From positions 186,001 to 250,000 of the forward strand of contig NZ_JAHKQR010000003.1 of assembly GCF_018860805.1 (NCBI RefSeq): a DNA stretch of 64,000 nt, read 5' to 3'. Below the pieces are notes generated by a model. The model had not been told where the DNA came from. It made no database searches and was given only the letters and a program-made list of their open reading frames with translations. This document shows, piece by piece, positions 8,607-17,878 of the stretch (positions within the stretch are counted from its first letter, which is position 1; the number at the start of each line of letters is the position of its first letter). This stretch comes from Aestuariibacter sp. A3R04. GTDB taxonomy: Bacteria; Pseudomonadota; Gammaproteobacteria; Enterobacterales; Alteromonadaceae. The position numbers and the translations under genes were made by a program.

Positions 8607-8626
8607 TGAATTGACCAATCCTTCTA

Positions 8627-9913
8627 TCAGGTATTTGGGTACATCACATTGGGTAACCACAGTGTGAGTTCGGGGATAACCATCACCAAGATCAGCACAA
8701 TGAGTAAGGGAATAAGAAAAGGCAGGGTGGCCTTAGCACTTTGTTCAACGGTTAGCCCCGATACCCGCGATAACACGAAAAGCACCATGCCGAGGGGCGG
8801 CGTCAACAGGCCAATCATCAGATTGAGTAACATGATGACACCAAATTGAATTGGGTCGATGCCCGCCGCAGTGGCAATAGGCAGCAATATTGGCGTAAGA
8901 ATGGTAATGGCAGCAATGGTCTCCATAAAGCAGCCCACCACGAAAAGCAGCAGTGTAATACTGATAAATAGCGTAACTTTACTGGCGCCCGTTTTGGCCA
9001 GAAAGGTGGCAACCCATGTGTCTATTCCCTGGCTCGTAAGAACCCACGAGAAAATAGCCGCAGCCCCTATAATCAACATGATCATACTGGTTGTTTCCAC
9101 TGTTTCTGACGACACGTGAATGAGGCGTTTCAGAGTAAGGGTCTTGTATACAAACCCAGTAAGTAGAATGGCGTATAGACAGGCTACTACCGCTGCTTCA
9201 GTGGCGGTGAACAATCCGCTGACAATACCGCCGACAATGATAACCGGAGCAAGTAGTGACAGTGCGGCCCGCTTAAACGTATCGGCGATAGCCGACAGGG
9301 CAAAACCGGCGTCTTTTCCGTAGCCTCGCTTGCGGGCGATATAATACACCATAACCGACAGTGCCACTGCCATTAGCAGCCCAGGGATCAGACCTGCAGC
9401 GAATAATTTACCAATACTTTGAGACGCCAGAACCCCGTATATGATCATGGGTAAACTCGGCGGTATAATTGGGCCAATGGTGGAAGATGCTGCGGTAAGC
9501 CCAACTGCGAAATCAGTATGGTAGCCGCGTTTTTTCATGGCGTTGATTTCAATGGCTCCCAGGCCGCCCGCGTCAGCCACGGCAGCGCCCGACATCCCCG
9601 AAAAAAGCACTGATGCCCCCACATTGACGTGTCCTAACCCACCGCGCATCCAGCCTACTAATGCCTGCGCAAAATCAAATATGCGTTGGGTGATGCCCCC
9701 TTGGTTCATCAATGCTCCGGCAAGTACGAAGAATGGAATAGAAAGTAAGGGGAAGCTGTCCATACCTCCTACCATTTGGTGTAACACCACCACAGACGGT
9801 ATGTTGCCCTCAAAAAGTATGGCAACCAGAGACGACACCAACAAAGCAATAGCAATGGGGAACCCAATAAGGATAAGAGCAAAGAGGGTGACAAAGAGTA
9901 ATAAGATAACCAT
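8627..9913 (-). CDS. dctM: TRAP transporter large permease subunit DctM
   Basis: A 428-residue integral membrane protein with about 12 transmembrane segments. Family features include VLAGALMNQGGITQRI, HVNVGASVLFSGMSGAAVAD and TAASSTIGPIIPPSLPMIIY. It is the ion-coupled translocation subunit of a tripartite C4-dicarboxylate-type transporter. I chose the ATG at 9913, 4 bases after the dctQ stop; the frame continues to 10048, but this upstream part overlaps dctQ and does not resemble a DctM N-terminus. Last gene of a dctP-dctQ-dctM operon. Confidence 0.92.
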   Translation of the reverse strand: MVILLLFVTLFALILIGFPIAIALLVSSLVAILFEGNIPSVVVLHQMVGGMDSFPLLSIPFFVLAGALMNQGGITQRIFDFAQALVGWMRGGLGHVNVGASVLFSGMSGAAVADAGGLGAIEINAMKKRGYHTDFAVGLTAASSTIGPIIPPSLPMIIYGVLASQSIGKLFAAGLIPGLLMAVALSVMVYYIARKRGYGKDAGFALSAIADTFKRAALSLLAPVIIVGGIVSGLFTATEAAVVACLYAILLTGFVYKTLTLKRLIHVSSETVETTSMIMLIIGAAAIFSWVLTSQGIDTWVATFLAKTGASKVTLFISITLLLFVVGCFMETIAAITILTPILLPIATAAGIDPIQFGVIMLLNLMIGLLTPPLGMVLFVLSRVSGLTVEQSAKATLPFLIPLLIVLILVMVIPELTLWLPNVMYPNT

Positions 9914-9917
9914 AGTA

Positions 9918-10427
9918 TTAATCAGCGCTGGTGGTACAAGGTTGAATGGAAGGGGGAGACAGGAGTTGCTGCACAGCGCGAAACAGGCAGATAAGCAAAG
10001 TAACACCAATGAGCCCATACAAATAGCTGAACGAAAGACTAAGTGCACTCATTTCATGCACACGGATCTTCATCGCGATGATAACGCTGGAAACAAACAG
10101 AAAGAGTAAGATCAAAACATTGGTCAGCAGCACTAGCCTTTGCGTAAATTTCCGAATGGCGGGAGGAAGTCGAAGTTGGAAATAGGTAAAACTAATGTGC
10201 GTATGCTTGCGAAACCCCATGGCTGCACCGGTGAAGGTGATCAAGATCAACTGATAACGTGCAACTTCTTCTGTCCAGCCTAACGGTGCATTTAATACGT
10301 ACCGGCTTAATACCTGTGCCAATAATACCGCACCAAGCAGCCAGAAAAGAGCGATGGAGAGGATCTCCTCGCGATGGAGACGTAGCTCGACGTGAGATGC
10401 GATGTCTTCAGAGGCTTCGAATGGCAT
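9918..10427 (-). CDS. dctQ: TRAP transporter small permease subunit DctQ
   Basis: A 169-residue protein with four membrane segments and the DctQ signature region VLSRYVLNAPLGWTEEVARY, then GAAMGFRKHTHISF. The ATG at 10427 lies inside the 3' end of dctP (20-base overlap), preceded by AGGA at good spacing. A longer frame exists up to 10520 but lies wholly within dctP. It works with DctM and DctP. Confidence 0.88.
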   Translation of the reverse strand: MPFEASEDIASHVELRLHREEILSIALFWLLGAVLLAQVLSRYVLNAPLGWTEEVARYQLILITFTGAAMGFRKHTHISFTYFQLRLPPAIRKFTQRLVLLTNVLILLFLFVSSVIIAMKIRVHEMSALSLSFSYLYGLIGVTLLICLFRAVQQLLSPPSIQPCTTSAD

Positions 10428-11430
10428 CGTAATATTCCTGGCTTTGTTGTGGAAGACGGGGCGACAAATAGCTGTGAACTGCTTGTCTGAACGGCGCGAG
10501 ATCCAGTGAATGAACCACAATCCCTTTTTCGTTAAACCAGTTACCTAATTCGCGCTCTTGCTCGGAGATGTCTTGCGTTGCATTGGTGGCGGCTTTTTGA
10601 AGTAGGGTGACTAGTACGCCGCGATCGGCTTCGCTCAAATTGTCCAGAAAGGACTGGTTAGTTATGGTAAGTATGGAGCCCAGAATATGGCCTGTGAGGT
10701 TAATGTGGGTTTGTACTTCATATAGCTTTTTTGCCGCAATAGTGGGAAGTGGGTTTTCTTGCGCATCGACCACGCCTTGTTGTAAGGCGAGATAGACTTC
10801 AGAAAAGGCAATGGGACTGGGTTTAGCGCCCAATGACAACGGCAATATATGATACACCGCAGCGCCCGGCACCCGAATTTTAAGCCCCTTAATGTCGTCA
10901 ATGGAATTGATAGCGCGATTGGCAGTCATATGTCGTGTACCGTAATAGGTAGCACCCACGATGCGATTTCCATCCGCCAATCTAGTGTAGTGGGCCGACA
11001 TGTCGCGGAACGTGTCCGACTGTACAAATCGTTGCCAATGGGCGAGATCGTTAAACATATAAGGCAATTCCGACAAACCCAGTGGCGAGTATGTTTGTGC
11101 GGCGAAGCTAATGCCTGTATAGATGATATCCACAGTCCCGAGGCTAAGGCTTTGGTTTAACGCGCCTTCTTTGCCCAACGTAGAGGATGGGTAAACGACA
11201 ATACGATACCGGCCTTGCGTTTGTTCATAAAAGCGTTCACTGACCCATTTTGCCCAGATATGCAGCGGGTGTGATGCTTCGTACACATGGGCCCAGCGAA
11301 TCACGCGGGCGTTGTGTTCTGTCGTGGCATTTACAGCCGACAAATCACCCGCGCTTGTGGCGCTGGTAACAAGTATACATAGAAACGCGATAACCCACTT
11401 GCCTGGACAGAACCAAAAGTGTTTTAACAA
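10408..11430 (-). CDS. dctP: TRAP transporter substrate-binding protein DctP
   Basis: A 340-residue periplasmic binding protein with a signal peptide (to about residue 27). Typical stretches are HPLHIWAKWVSERFYEQTQG, LGKEGALNQSLSLGTVDI and, for carboxylate binding, LKIRVPGAAVYH, whose Arg is the conserved ligand-anchoring residue. QQGVVDAQENPL also fits DctP. The only usable start in frame is TTG. A palindrome TTGTTAACAA lies 41 bases upstream and recurs before the TBDR operon at 17.7 kb. The substrate is an organic acid of unknown identity, perhaps connected with the convergent amidohydrolase-RidA protein. Confidence 0.9.
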   Translation of the reverse strand: MLKHFWFCPGKWVIAFLCILVTSATSAGDLSAVNATTEHNARVIRWAHVYEASHPLHIWAKWVSERFYEQTQGRYRIVVYPSSTLGKEGALNQSLSLGTVDIIYTGISFAAQTYSPLGLSELPYMFNDLAHWQRFVQSDTFRDMSAHYTRLADGNRIVGATYYGTRHMTANRAINSIDDIKGLKIRVPGAAVYHILPLSLGAKPSPIAFSEVYLALQQGVVDAQENPLPTIAAKKLYEVQTHINLTGHILGSILTITNQSFLDNLSEADRGVLVTLLQKAATNATQDISEQERELGNWFNEKGIVVHSLDLAPFRQAVHSYLSPRLPQQSQEYYDAIRSL

Positions 11431-11470
11431 AACAATAAACCCATACCAAATAGAAGTTATATACAGTTAA

Positions 11471-11480
11471 TTGTTAACAA
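11471..11480. promoter_or_regulatory. Palindrome TTGTTAACAA before dctP
   Basis: A perfect 10-bp palindrome within ATTGTTAACAAA, between dctP and the divergent sulfatase fragment. The same ATTGTTAACAAA occurs at 17697-17708 before the TBDR operon. The form resembles GntR/FCD-type sites (TTGTATACAA class), but no such regulator gene is in the window. Confidence 0.5.
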
Positions 11481-11560
11481 AATATACAAATGTTATGCTC
11501 TTGTAAAGCATTGCGCCACAGTGTTGTTGTTTTCACACTTAGTAAAAAAGGGAAGAATGC

Positions 11561-11893
11561 ATGAATAAGAGGTTTTCTCGTCCACGCTTTCAGCACGTTA
11601 AACATGCATGTATGGTGGCAGCTTCGGTGAGCTTTGCCGCTATGTTTACCAGCCAGCCGTTATGGGCGAAAGACATAAGCAGCCAACCGAATATCGTGGT
11701 TATCTTGGCTGATGATTTGGGCTATAACGATGTCGGATATACCGGCGAGACGGACATTAAAACCCCTCGTATTGATGACCTTGCAGCCCAAGGTGTGCAA
11801 TTTACTAATGGTTACGTTACTCACCCTTATTGTGGGCCATCAGGTTTATTGAGCAAAGCAAAAACGCTGCTTAAATACCAAAATCAATCGTGA
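11561..11893 (+). pseudogene. Truncated sulfatase (S1-type), N-terminal fragment
   Basis: A good ribosome site (GGAAGAATGC) and signal peptide precede the sulfatase start motif [19 protein letters not shown] and the substrate-pocket region [17 protein letters not shown]. The formylglycine cassette should read C-x-P-S-R; here Cys91-Gly-Pro-Ser is followed directly by GLLSKAK, so the essential Arg is lost, and the protein ends 12 residues later. Active S1 sulfatases need about 450-500 residues. An internal deletion joining the N-terminus to a short C-terminal tail is the simplest explanation. The 3' end overlaps the convergent ThuA gene by 10 bases. Not expected to be active. Confidence 0.8.
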
Positions 11894-12813
11894 TGACCGG
11901 CAGCCCATGTTGTGCCAGCAGTCAGCAGCTGTTGAAATGATGGTGCTTTATACACGTGAGTGCCATGACCGAGAGTAGTGTGAAACACCCGCCCCTTGTA
12001 GTAATCGATGGTTAGCACTACCGGTTCGTGACGGCCGTTACCGTTGAAAGAAGGGCTGTCGAAAGCTGTTGCCAAAATTGTCATGTTCTTTGCCGGCCCT
12101 CTTAACCGGTTATACAGCTCGTCTTTTTCATGCTGCCACTGTATTGGGAAGCTGTGCATGATAGGGTGATCCGCTTGCCGGGTGGTAATGGTGAAAGGGT
12201 GTGGATGACCGTGACCGCCAGCTTGACCGGGCCCACTGTCGCGGACGATATTGTTATTTTCATCGTAATAAACATAGGGGCCACTTTGTTCATTACGTCC
12301 TCCCCATCCACCTAATCCAATCATCTCATTAAACGCTTGCCAGTGAGGAAATGCATTGTTTGCCGCGTGAACCACAACCAGTCCACCTCCTTGCTTCATA
12401 TATTGTTCAAAGCGGGTTTTAGTGTCTGCTGGCCAAGGGGCAGCCTTCCATCCAAAGTTAGAGATAACAACATCGTATTTGTCAAAATCTGGCGAGAATT
12501 GTGGGTCGGTCTTCGGCGCAGGAAGCTCTTGTGGGTTGAGAATATTGTCTGCAGGGTACTTAGCCGCCAATTCTCCACCATTCCAGACGAACCGTGTACG
12601 GTACACATCAACAGTAAAGTTACCGGTTTGCTCCAGCATGTCATGCATGATTTGTGTGGTTTGGGGCCAGTTCCCATGGTTATTTTGGCCATCTACAATA
12701 AGTACAGAAATGTGATGGTGTGTTTGATGTTCGTCGCTTGCATTCTGTTTAGAGGTGCATGCCACACCCGCAATTGCAACGATAATCGTGAATGCATTAA
12801 TCAAGCTTTTCAT
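11884..12813 (-). CDS. ThuA-like domain lipoprotein
   Basis: A 309-residue protein. The leader [19 protein letters not shown] fits a lipoprotein signal, with Cys19 as the probable lipidated residue, so it should sit on the periplasmic side of a membrane. The rest is a ThuA (class-I amidotransferase-like) fold: [18 protein letters not shown] at the start, VVISNFGW, then [20 protein letters not shown] and HPIMHSFP. ThuA proteins act in trehalose/disaccharide use, linked to 3-keto-glycoside formation in rhizobia. It is the last gene of a four-gene operon with a propeller dehydrogenase, a cytochrome c and a TBDR, which suggests a periplasmic sugar-oxidation role. Substrate unknown. Confidence 0.8.
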   Translation of the reverse strand: MKSLINAFTIIVAIAGVACTSKQNASDEHQTHHHISVLIVDGQNNHGNWPQTTQIMHDMLEQTGNFTVDVYRTRFVWNGGELAAKYPADNILNPQELPAPKTDPQFSPDFDKYDVVISNFGWKAAPWPADTKTRFEQYMKQGGGLVVVHAANNAFPHWQAFNEMIGLGGWGGRNEQSGPYVYYDENNNIVRDSGPGQAGGHGHPHPFTITTRQADHPIMHSFPIQWQHEKDELYNRLRGPAKNMTILATAFDSPSFNGNGRHEPVVLTIDYYKGRVFHTTLGHGTHVYKAPSFQQLLTAGTTWAAGHHD

Positions 12814-12832
12814 AGGGGCAATCTCGTCGCAA

Positions 12833-14305
12833 TTATTTAGTGTAGTTGAGTGTGTAATACACAGTATTCACACTGGGGTTTCGCTTCTCTTTGTCCCGTA
12901 AACCATCAAATGTGATCTGCACCACTTTGTCTTTTGTAAGCGGCATTTCAATGTCTAGTGTATAGTCGTCAATGGCTGAGACTTTGGTAACTGGCACAGA
13001 TTCAAGCGCCATTTTAGGTGAACCATAGTCACCCGAGTAACGGTAATGCCACTGCTGTACGGCAAAGCTCGAAATATCCACTGAAGCTGGTGCCAGCGGC
13101 GATGTAAACGACAGTCGATACCCTTTTTTTGTCAGCTGAATATTTTTTAATTCAAAAGGTGTGGTGCCGTCCCATACAACCTTCTGTAAGCCAAATGGCT
13201 TAGGGCCTTGTGCGCCCCAGCCCCTGGCCGTTTGGCCTACCCAAAGTTGCCCTTGGTTATCGAATACGGTGCGGACGTTGCCGCTTTGGAAGCGGTTCAT
13301 AAAGTTAATTACCGCGCCTTGGTAGTGGCCGTTTACTTTATCAAGAATCACTCTAAAGATATTGGATTGGGTTTGATCACCAATGAAAATTTGTCCTTCA
13401 AAAGGACCAAATTTTCCTTTAGTCGTATTCCATGTGGGATTACCTGGCGAATTTGCCACTTCTACATGGGGGATCCACACCACAGGTTTTTCACTCATTG
13501 CTTCGAATTCCGCTAAGGATTTTGCCTTAATTGAGGCTTCGGTGTACCCCTCCACATCAATCAACGAAACTGGATGTCCATAAAACTTGTTTTTTTCCAG
13601 CAAGTGCATTTTTGAGGTAGGAACCCAGTCGCCTTGGTTATCAGTAAAGAAAACCTCGCCTTCTGGGCTGGTTCCGATGCCAGCGGGAGAGCGCAGGCCC
13701 CAGGCATAGGGCGTAAATTCACCTTTGTCAGACACGGAAAAAGCAAAGCCTCTGAAGCCACCGGGTGAGCCCATTGCCCCCATTGTAAAAGCTTGCGGGT
13801 GATTGTGACTCAAATTGAGAGTGCCGAAATAGTTGCCCGCTTTGTCCTTTGTCGGCCCAAAAGTAAATTCGTGGTAGTTGTCATGGAAGGTCCAGTCATC
13901 GGCCAGGGTTGAGAACTGATCTGCCTTTCCGTCTCCGTCTTCGTCGGTTAAACGGGTGAGTTCGGGTTTCTGTGCCACGACAATTGAACCGTCATCATCA
14001 ACCAGCAGACCCGTGGGTTCATGTAAACCACTTGCAAACAAGGACCACTTATCATGCTGCAATCGCCATACTTCTCCCAGTCGTGTTGCTACCCAAATGG
14101 CTCCTTTCTTATCGCTGTCCAGCCCGGTCACATGAAAGCGCACATCCTCAGGCGTGGGTACGGTTTCAATGTGATAGCCATCGGGTTTGTATTCGTGTGC
14201 TGGCGCTTGTTGACCAAGGCTCACTGGCGTATGGGCAGTAAGCAATAACGTACTTAACGCGGCTTGTGCTGCGCGCTTTCTACTGATGCGGACGGAATGA
14301 GTCAT
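12833..14305 (-). CDS. PQQ-dependent sugar-dehydrogenase-like beta-propeller protein
   Basis: A 490-residue secreted protein (signal peptide to about residue 31) with a six-bladed-propeller pattern: GLDSDKKGAIWVATRLGEVW, ASGLHEPTGLLVDDDGSIVV, TRLTDEDGDGKADQF and GLRSPAGIGTSPEGEVFFTD. The last resembles the cofactor-facing motif of soluble glucose/sorbosone dehydrogenase-type propellers. The C-terminal 100 residues are a beta-sandwich-like tail. AAGGATACC precedes the ATG. Its neighbours are a cytochrome c, a plausible electron acceptor, upstream by 29 bases and the ThuA lipoprotein downstream by 19 bases. I infer an envelope oxidoreductase on a glycoside; PQQ use is not proven, and a PQQ-free propeller remains possible. 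Confidence 0.75.
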   Translation of the reverse strand: MTHSVRISRKRAAQAALSTLLLTAHTPVSLGQQAPAHEYKPDGYHIETVPTPEDVRFHVTGLDSDKKGAIWVATRLGEVWRLQHDKWSLFASGLHEPTGLLVDDDGSIVVAQKPELTRLTDEDGDGKADQFSTLADDWTFHDNYHEFTFGPTKDKAGNYFGTLNLSHNHPQAFTMGAMGSPGGFRGFAFSVSDKGEFTPYAWGLRSPAGIGTSPEGEVFFTDNQGDWVPTSKMHLLEKNKFYGHPVSLIDVEGYTEASIKAKSLAEFEAMSEKPVVWIPHVEVANSPGNPTWNTTKGKFGPFEGQIFIGDQTQSNIFRVILDKVNGHYQGAVINFMNRFQSGNVRTVFDNQGQLWVGQTARGWGAQGPKPFGLQKVVWDGTTPFELKNIQLTKKGYRLSFTSPLAPASVDISSFAVQQWHYRYSGDYGSPKMALESVPVTKVSAIDDYTLDIEMPLTKDKVVQITFDGLRDKEKRNPSVNTVYYTLNYTK

Positions 14306-14334
14306 TGAGGTATCCTTAAAAATCTTCGTGCGTA

Positions 14335-15738
14335 CTAGTGAGATGAATTGATGGTGGCAGTGATGACGACGGTGCCGTCAGCGTTAAACTGCAGCCGCTG
14401 ATCGCTGTTGCCTGGCATTAGCGGCGCGTCGTTATGGGCAACTTGCCAGGACAGATCTTTGACGTTGGGCAATGTTAACGCAACCTCTTGCTCTGGTGCT
14501 GATGAGGTAATAGTAAATGCCACAACATTACTGCTTAGCACCCGGGGCGAGAGGGAGTAGTTGACACTGTCATAAGCGAAGGAAAAAACAGGTAGGCCAT
14601 TGACCAGATTGTAGCCCTGATAGTCACAGTGCTGTGAAAAACTGCCCACGGGTTTAATAAATAGGCTCTGAGGTGATGAAAACGCGAAATCTCCAAGAGG
14701 AATACTGGGATCTTCGCCCCTTCCGGAAATATTGGGACCGATATTCATTAGGTCGCCCTGCCACAATCCGTTCACGCTACAGTTTTTTGTATTGAACCCA
14801 ATATTTAACTTTTCTGGGAAACCCACAGAAATGGTATATGTGGTTAAATCGAGAACCCGTTTTCGCAATATCACAGGTTCTTCGTTTGCGGTAACGTTGA
14901 ATTGTTTATCTTCCAAAACCGCCTGAGCTCGAGTGGAAAGCGCAAAAAGCTTTACCTTCAAATCTGGTGTGGTACCCAACAGAACCAAATTGCGCTGGCC
15001 GGGTTTTGTGTTGCCTGAGCGATAGGTCATTTTAAGGTGTTGTTTTCCCCGTTTTAAGGGCCAAACGGGGTACCAGGGTGAACCTTGTCGTGGCTGTAGT
15101 TCGCCGTCTATATACAAATTAAATTCATGGGGATAACCCCATTCAAGCCACACTTGAGTGTCTTGGTTGGCTGGGGCATAGAAATCACCTTCAAATGTGA
15201 TGTAATAATGCTCTGTTTCTGGCAGGCTGAAATCGGCGAGTGGCTCAAGGCTTGGCCCTGATTTTATGAGTTTATCTTCGGTAATGTCAGTATCGTCGGC
15301 ACTGTTTAATTGATAAATTTCGACGTATAAATCGCTAAAACCTTCTTGCTGAGAAAGAATGTACGCGACAATGTCCTGTAGTTGTTCAACTGAATACAGG
15401 GAGCCAAAAGCGGGCATGCCGGCATTGGGGAAACCGTTTTTAATGTTGTTTATAATTTGTTCTGGTGTGTCGCCATGTACCCATTCCCCATCTTTTAAGT
15501 TAAAACCCACACCACCTGTCAAATCTTTGCCGTGGCAGGCCGCGCACACTTGCTCAAATTGTGCTTTACCTCGTTGTAAGGCTTCTGCGTTTTGTATTTT
15601 CTCGTTGATAGCATCGGAGCGTGTCGTTGTTGCTGAAGTATGTGTATTTTCAGCACTGTTTGCTGCGTGTTTTGCCTGAAAAATCCACAACAGTGCATTC
15701 AATAGCAGTACATTCACAAGCACATTGAAACGTATCAT
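14335..15738 (-). CDS. Cytochrome c with C-terminal PA14-like domain
   Basis: A 467-residue exported protein. After the N-terminal membrane/signal segment, one class-I cytochrome c domain covers about residues 50-150: heme site CAACHGKDLTGGVGF, distal Met in NAGMPAFGSLYSVEQLQDIV. Residues of about 185-270 look like a PA14-type carbohydrate-binding domain (YYITFEGDFYAPANQDTQVW, FNLYIDGELQ). The remainder is beta-rich and unassigned. AGAGGAACC precedes the ATG, and the gene begins 12 bases after the TBDR stop. It probably takes electrons from the adjacent propeller protein and holds it near a carbohydrate. The PA14 call is less certain than the cytochrome. Confidence 0.85.
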   Translation of the reverse strand: MIRFNVLVNVLLLNALLWIFQAKHAANSAENTHTSATTTRSDAINEKIQNAEALQRGKAQFEQVCAACHGKDLTGGVGFNLKDGEWVHGDTPEQIINNIKNGFPNAGMPAFGSLYSVEQLQDIVAYILSQQEGFSDLYVEIYQLNSADDTDITEDKLIKSGPSLEPLADFSLPETEHYYITFEGDFYAPANQDTQVWLEWGYPHEFNLYIDGELQPRQGSPWYPVWPLKRGKQHLKMTYRSGNTKPGQRNLVLLGTTPDLKVKLFALSTRAQAVLEDKQFNVTANEEPVILRKRVLDLTTYTISVGFPEKLNIGFNTKNCSVNGLWQGDLMNIGPNISGRGEDPSIPLGDFAFSSPQSLFIKPVGSFSQHCDYQGYNLVNGLPVFSFAYDSVNYSLSPRVLSSNVVAFTITSSAPEQEVALTLPNVKDLSWQVAHNDAPLMPGNSDQRLQFNADGTVVITATINSSH

Positions 15739-15750
15739 TGGTCGGTTCCT

Positions 15751-17667
15751 CTATCTAAAGTAATAGCTGTACTGAACTCCGACACTTCTTTCTTCGGCAG
15801 GACTTCCTACAGCAGTGTAGTATGTTTTGTTGAACAGATTTTCCAGATAAACAGATAACGAGTGGTTGTCTGCCAGTACAAGTGTGGTGCTGATATCAAT
15901 GACAGCATGGGCGGGAAGGGTAAACTGTGCCACCTCACCGGTATGTAAACTGGTGGCATATACGCTTGACTGATAGCGGCCTGCCACTGATGAGTGAAAC
16001 GCGTCGCTCAGTTTTAGTTGAACCGATGCTGTGGCCTGCCAGTTCGGGCGATGATTCAGCAATACACCTGATTGCGCTTCGGTATCAACGTAAGTAACGC
16101 TGCCAGCAACAGAAATCCACTTGTCGATGGTATTGCTGACTACCCATTCAGCGCCTTTGCTGCGCACGCGTTCACGGTTGACCAGCGAAAAAGTACTGGC
16201 GTCAAAATCGATGAGATCTGTGTATTGATAGTGAAATAGCGAAAGAGAAATCGACGAAGTGGGCGAATGCCAGTTTACACCCATTTCCAAATTTCGCGCT
16301 TCTTCAGATCGTAATTTTGAATTGCCTACCAGGTTGTTACCCAATGCGTAGTGGCTGGGGAGTTTAAAGGCTGTACCTGCGTTGATATAGGCAGTCAGGT
16401 GCTTGGTAATGTCGAGGTTTCCACCGGCTTTCCAAGTGGTTTTGTGAATGTCTGAAGCATTGGATTGGGACGTATTGTCATGCCTTGCGCTGAACGATAC
16501 TGCGCCTTCGGCGAAGGGGAAGAAAACGTCGGTGAAAACTGAAAGGGTGTCCCGTTCTTGGATGAAATCAGTATCTATGGATTGACCAAATAGTTCCATT
16601 TGGCCTGAATTTTCGCCAGACTCCGATTTGTAATCAGCGCCAAATGAGAGTTGCGGAAGTGACCGCGCAGTGACAGATGGCTGCATCTGATGCAGCAGTC
16701 TGACTTTATAAAACTGGTAGTCGTGGTCCGATTCGCCCGGGGGCGCATTGAAATAGGGCGCAATGCCCGGAGACGTGAGACTTTCTTCAGTGTTGAAGTA
16801 TTCTACGCGGGCCGCAGACTTATGATTTTCGCTGGCGTTGTACTGATAGAGCATGCTGGTACTTAGCCATCTGCCTTCTTTGCGTTCTTTGGCAGGATCT
16901 GTGGCATACCGCGTGCCTCCACTTTGATCAGGTAAGCCTTTGAAGGTATAGTCATTTAATACTGCAGTGACAGTTGCAGTGTGTCGATCTGTCGCTAACA
17001 GATCTATCGCCGTGGCAACTTCCGCTGTACGGGATTGTTGTGTATTTGCTAGAACATCACTTTTTGACAAGCTCGCCCTGACAGACAGTTTTTCCCCGGT
17101 TAGCCGCAATGCACCTAATTTGTTCCCGCCAGGTAGCACGGCTGCGTGGAATTCAGAGCCGGTATTGCGGTTGTCCAGCGTAATAATGTTAATGACGCCA
17201 GCAATGGCGTCTGAACCGTAAACAGAAGATTGCGCACCTTTAAAGACCTCTATTCTTTGCACTGAGCTTTTTGCGATGGCTGATAAATCAACACTGCCTC
17301 CACGGGTGTCCACTGGGTTGTTAATTTGTACGCCATCGAGTTGAATGACAACAAAATTGGTTTCCGCCCCCCGCAAGTAAATATCTTGTGTGTTACCCGA
17401 GCGACTTATTGCAACGCCGGGAATGTTTTTAATGATATCTAGTGCGGAAACTGCATTTAGTCTGCGAATGTCTTGCTGATTAAAAACAAACACCGAAGTG
17501 TGAAGCTGATTGACAGGAATGGCATCAACACGCCCATAAATCGCAACTTTTTCAATATCTTCCTGTTGAGCCTGTACCGACATAGCGAAGAGTAAGAGTG
17601 GATAAATACAGGTTTTCAGCGATATCTTGAAATGCGTCCGACTTTTATTTGAGTTTGCCTTGAACAT
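15751..17667 (-). CDS. TonB-dependent receptor, BtuB/CirA-like
   Basis: A 638-residue outer-membrane receptor. A signal peptide (to about residue 34) and a TonB-box-like EKVAIYGR precede the plug (SALDIIKNIPGVAISRSGNT, YLRGAETNFVVIQLDGVQIN, VFKGAQSSVYGSDAIAGVIN). A 22-stranded barrel follows, ending in YSYYFR with the terminal aromatic expected of barrels. The plug resembles BtuB, but no cobalamin riboswitch was recognised upstream and the following genes concern sugar oxidation, so a glycoside or redox-cofactor ligand such as PQQ is a better guess than vitamin B12. First gene of the TBDR-cytochrome-propeller-ThuA operon. Confidence 0.9.
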   Translation of the reverse strand: MFKANSNKSRTHFKISLKTCIYPLLLFAMSVQAQQEDIEKVAIYGRVDAIPVNQLHTSVFVFNQQDIRRLNAVSALDIIKNIPGVAISRSGNTQDIYLRGAETNFVVIQLDGVQINNPVDTRGGSVDLSAIAKSSVQRIEVFKGAQSSVYGSDAIAGVINIITLDNRNTGSEFHAAVLPGGNKLGALRLTGEKLSVRASLSKSDVLANTQQSRTAEVATAIDLLATDRHTATVTAVLNDYTFKGLPDQSGGTRYATDPAKERKEGRWLSTSMLYQYNASENHKSAARVEYFNTEESLTSPGIAPYFNAPPGESDHDYQFYKVRLLHQMQPSVTARSLPQLSFGADYKSESGENSGQMELFGQSIDTDFIQERDTLSVFTDVFFPFAEGAVSFSARHDNTSQSNASDIHKTTWKAGGNLDITKHLTAYINAGTAFKLPSHYALGNNLVGNSKLRSEEARNLEMGVNWHSPTSSISLSLFHYQYTDLIDFDASTFSLVNRERVRSKGAEWVVSNTIDKWISVAGSVTYVDTEAQSGVLLNHRPNWQATASVQLKLSDAFHSSVAGRYQSSVYATSLHTGEVAQFTLPAHAVIDISTTLVLADNHSLSVYLENLFNKTYYTAVGSPAEERSVGVQYSYYFR

Positions 17668-17697
17668 ATACGTGAACTTTAAATTGTTTGTTATTTA

Positions 17698-17707
17698 TTG
17701 TTAACAA
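17698..17707. promoter_or_regulatory. Palindrome TTGTTAACAA before the TBDR operon
   Basis: A perfect 10-bp palindrome 31 bases upstream of the TBDR start, embedded in the 12-mer ATTGTTAACAAA that also precedes dctP at 11470-11481. The shared site suggests both units answer to one regulator. Confidence 0.5.
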
Positions 17708-17878
17708 ATTAAAGTATACCGAATGTAAAATATTAGTGAAGTTTTTACTAAGTATTTATGAGAACTAGCTGCTTGCTGTGTGATTTACCACATTGCTGAT
17801 GCTTGTGTTTAGGCAGCAATAGAGTTTCTTGCGTTGAAGAATGATGAAATTGTAGAAATCAAGGGGAATGTCTGTGCC

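Noticed and set aside
9537..10109. 190-codon plus-strand open frame opposite dctM/dctQ
   Set aside because: Low-complexity shadow of two confidently assigned TRAP genes; no ribosome site or domain.
12337..12840. 167-codon plus-strand open frame opposite the ThuA gene
   Set aside because: Antisense to a gene with conserved motifs; composition is not protein-like.
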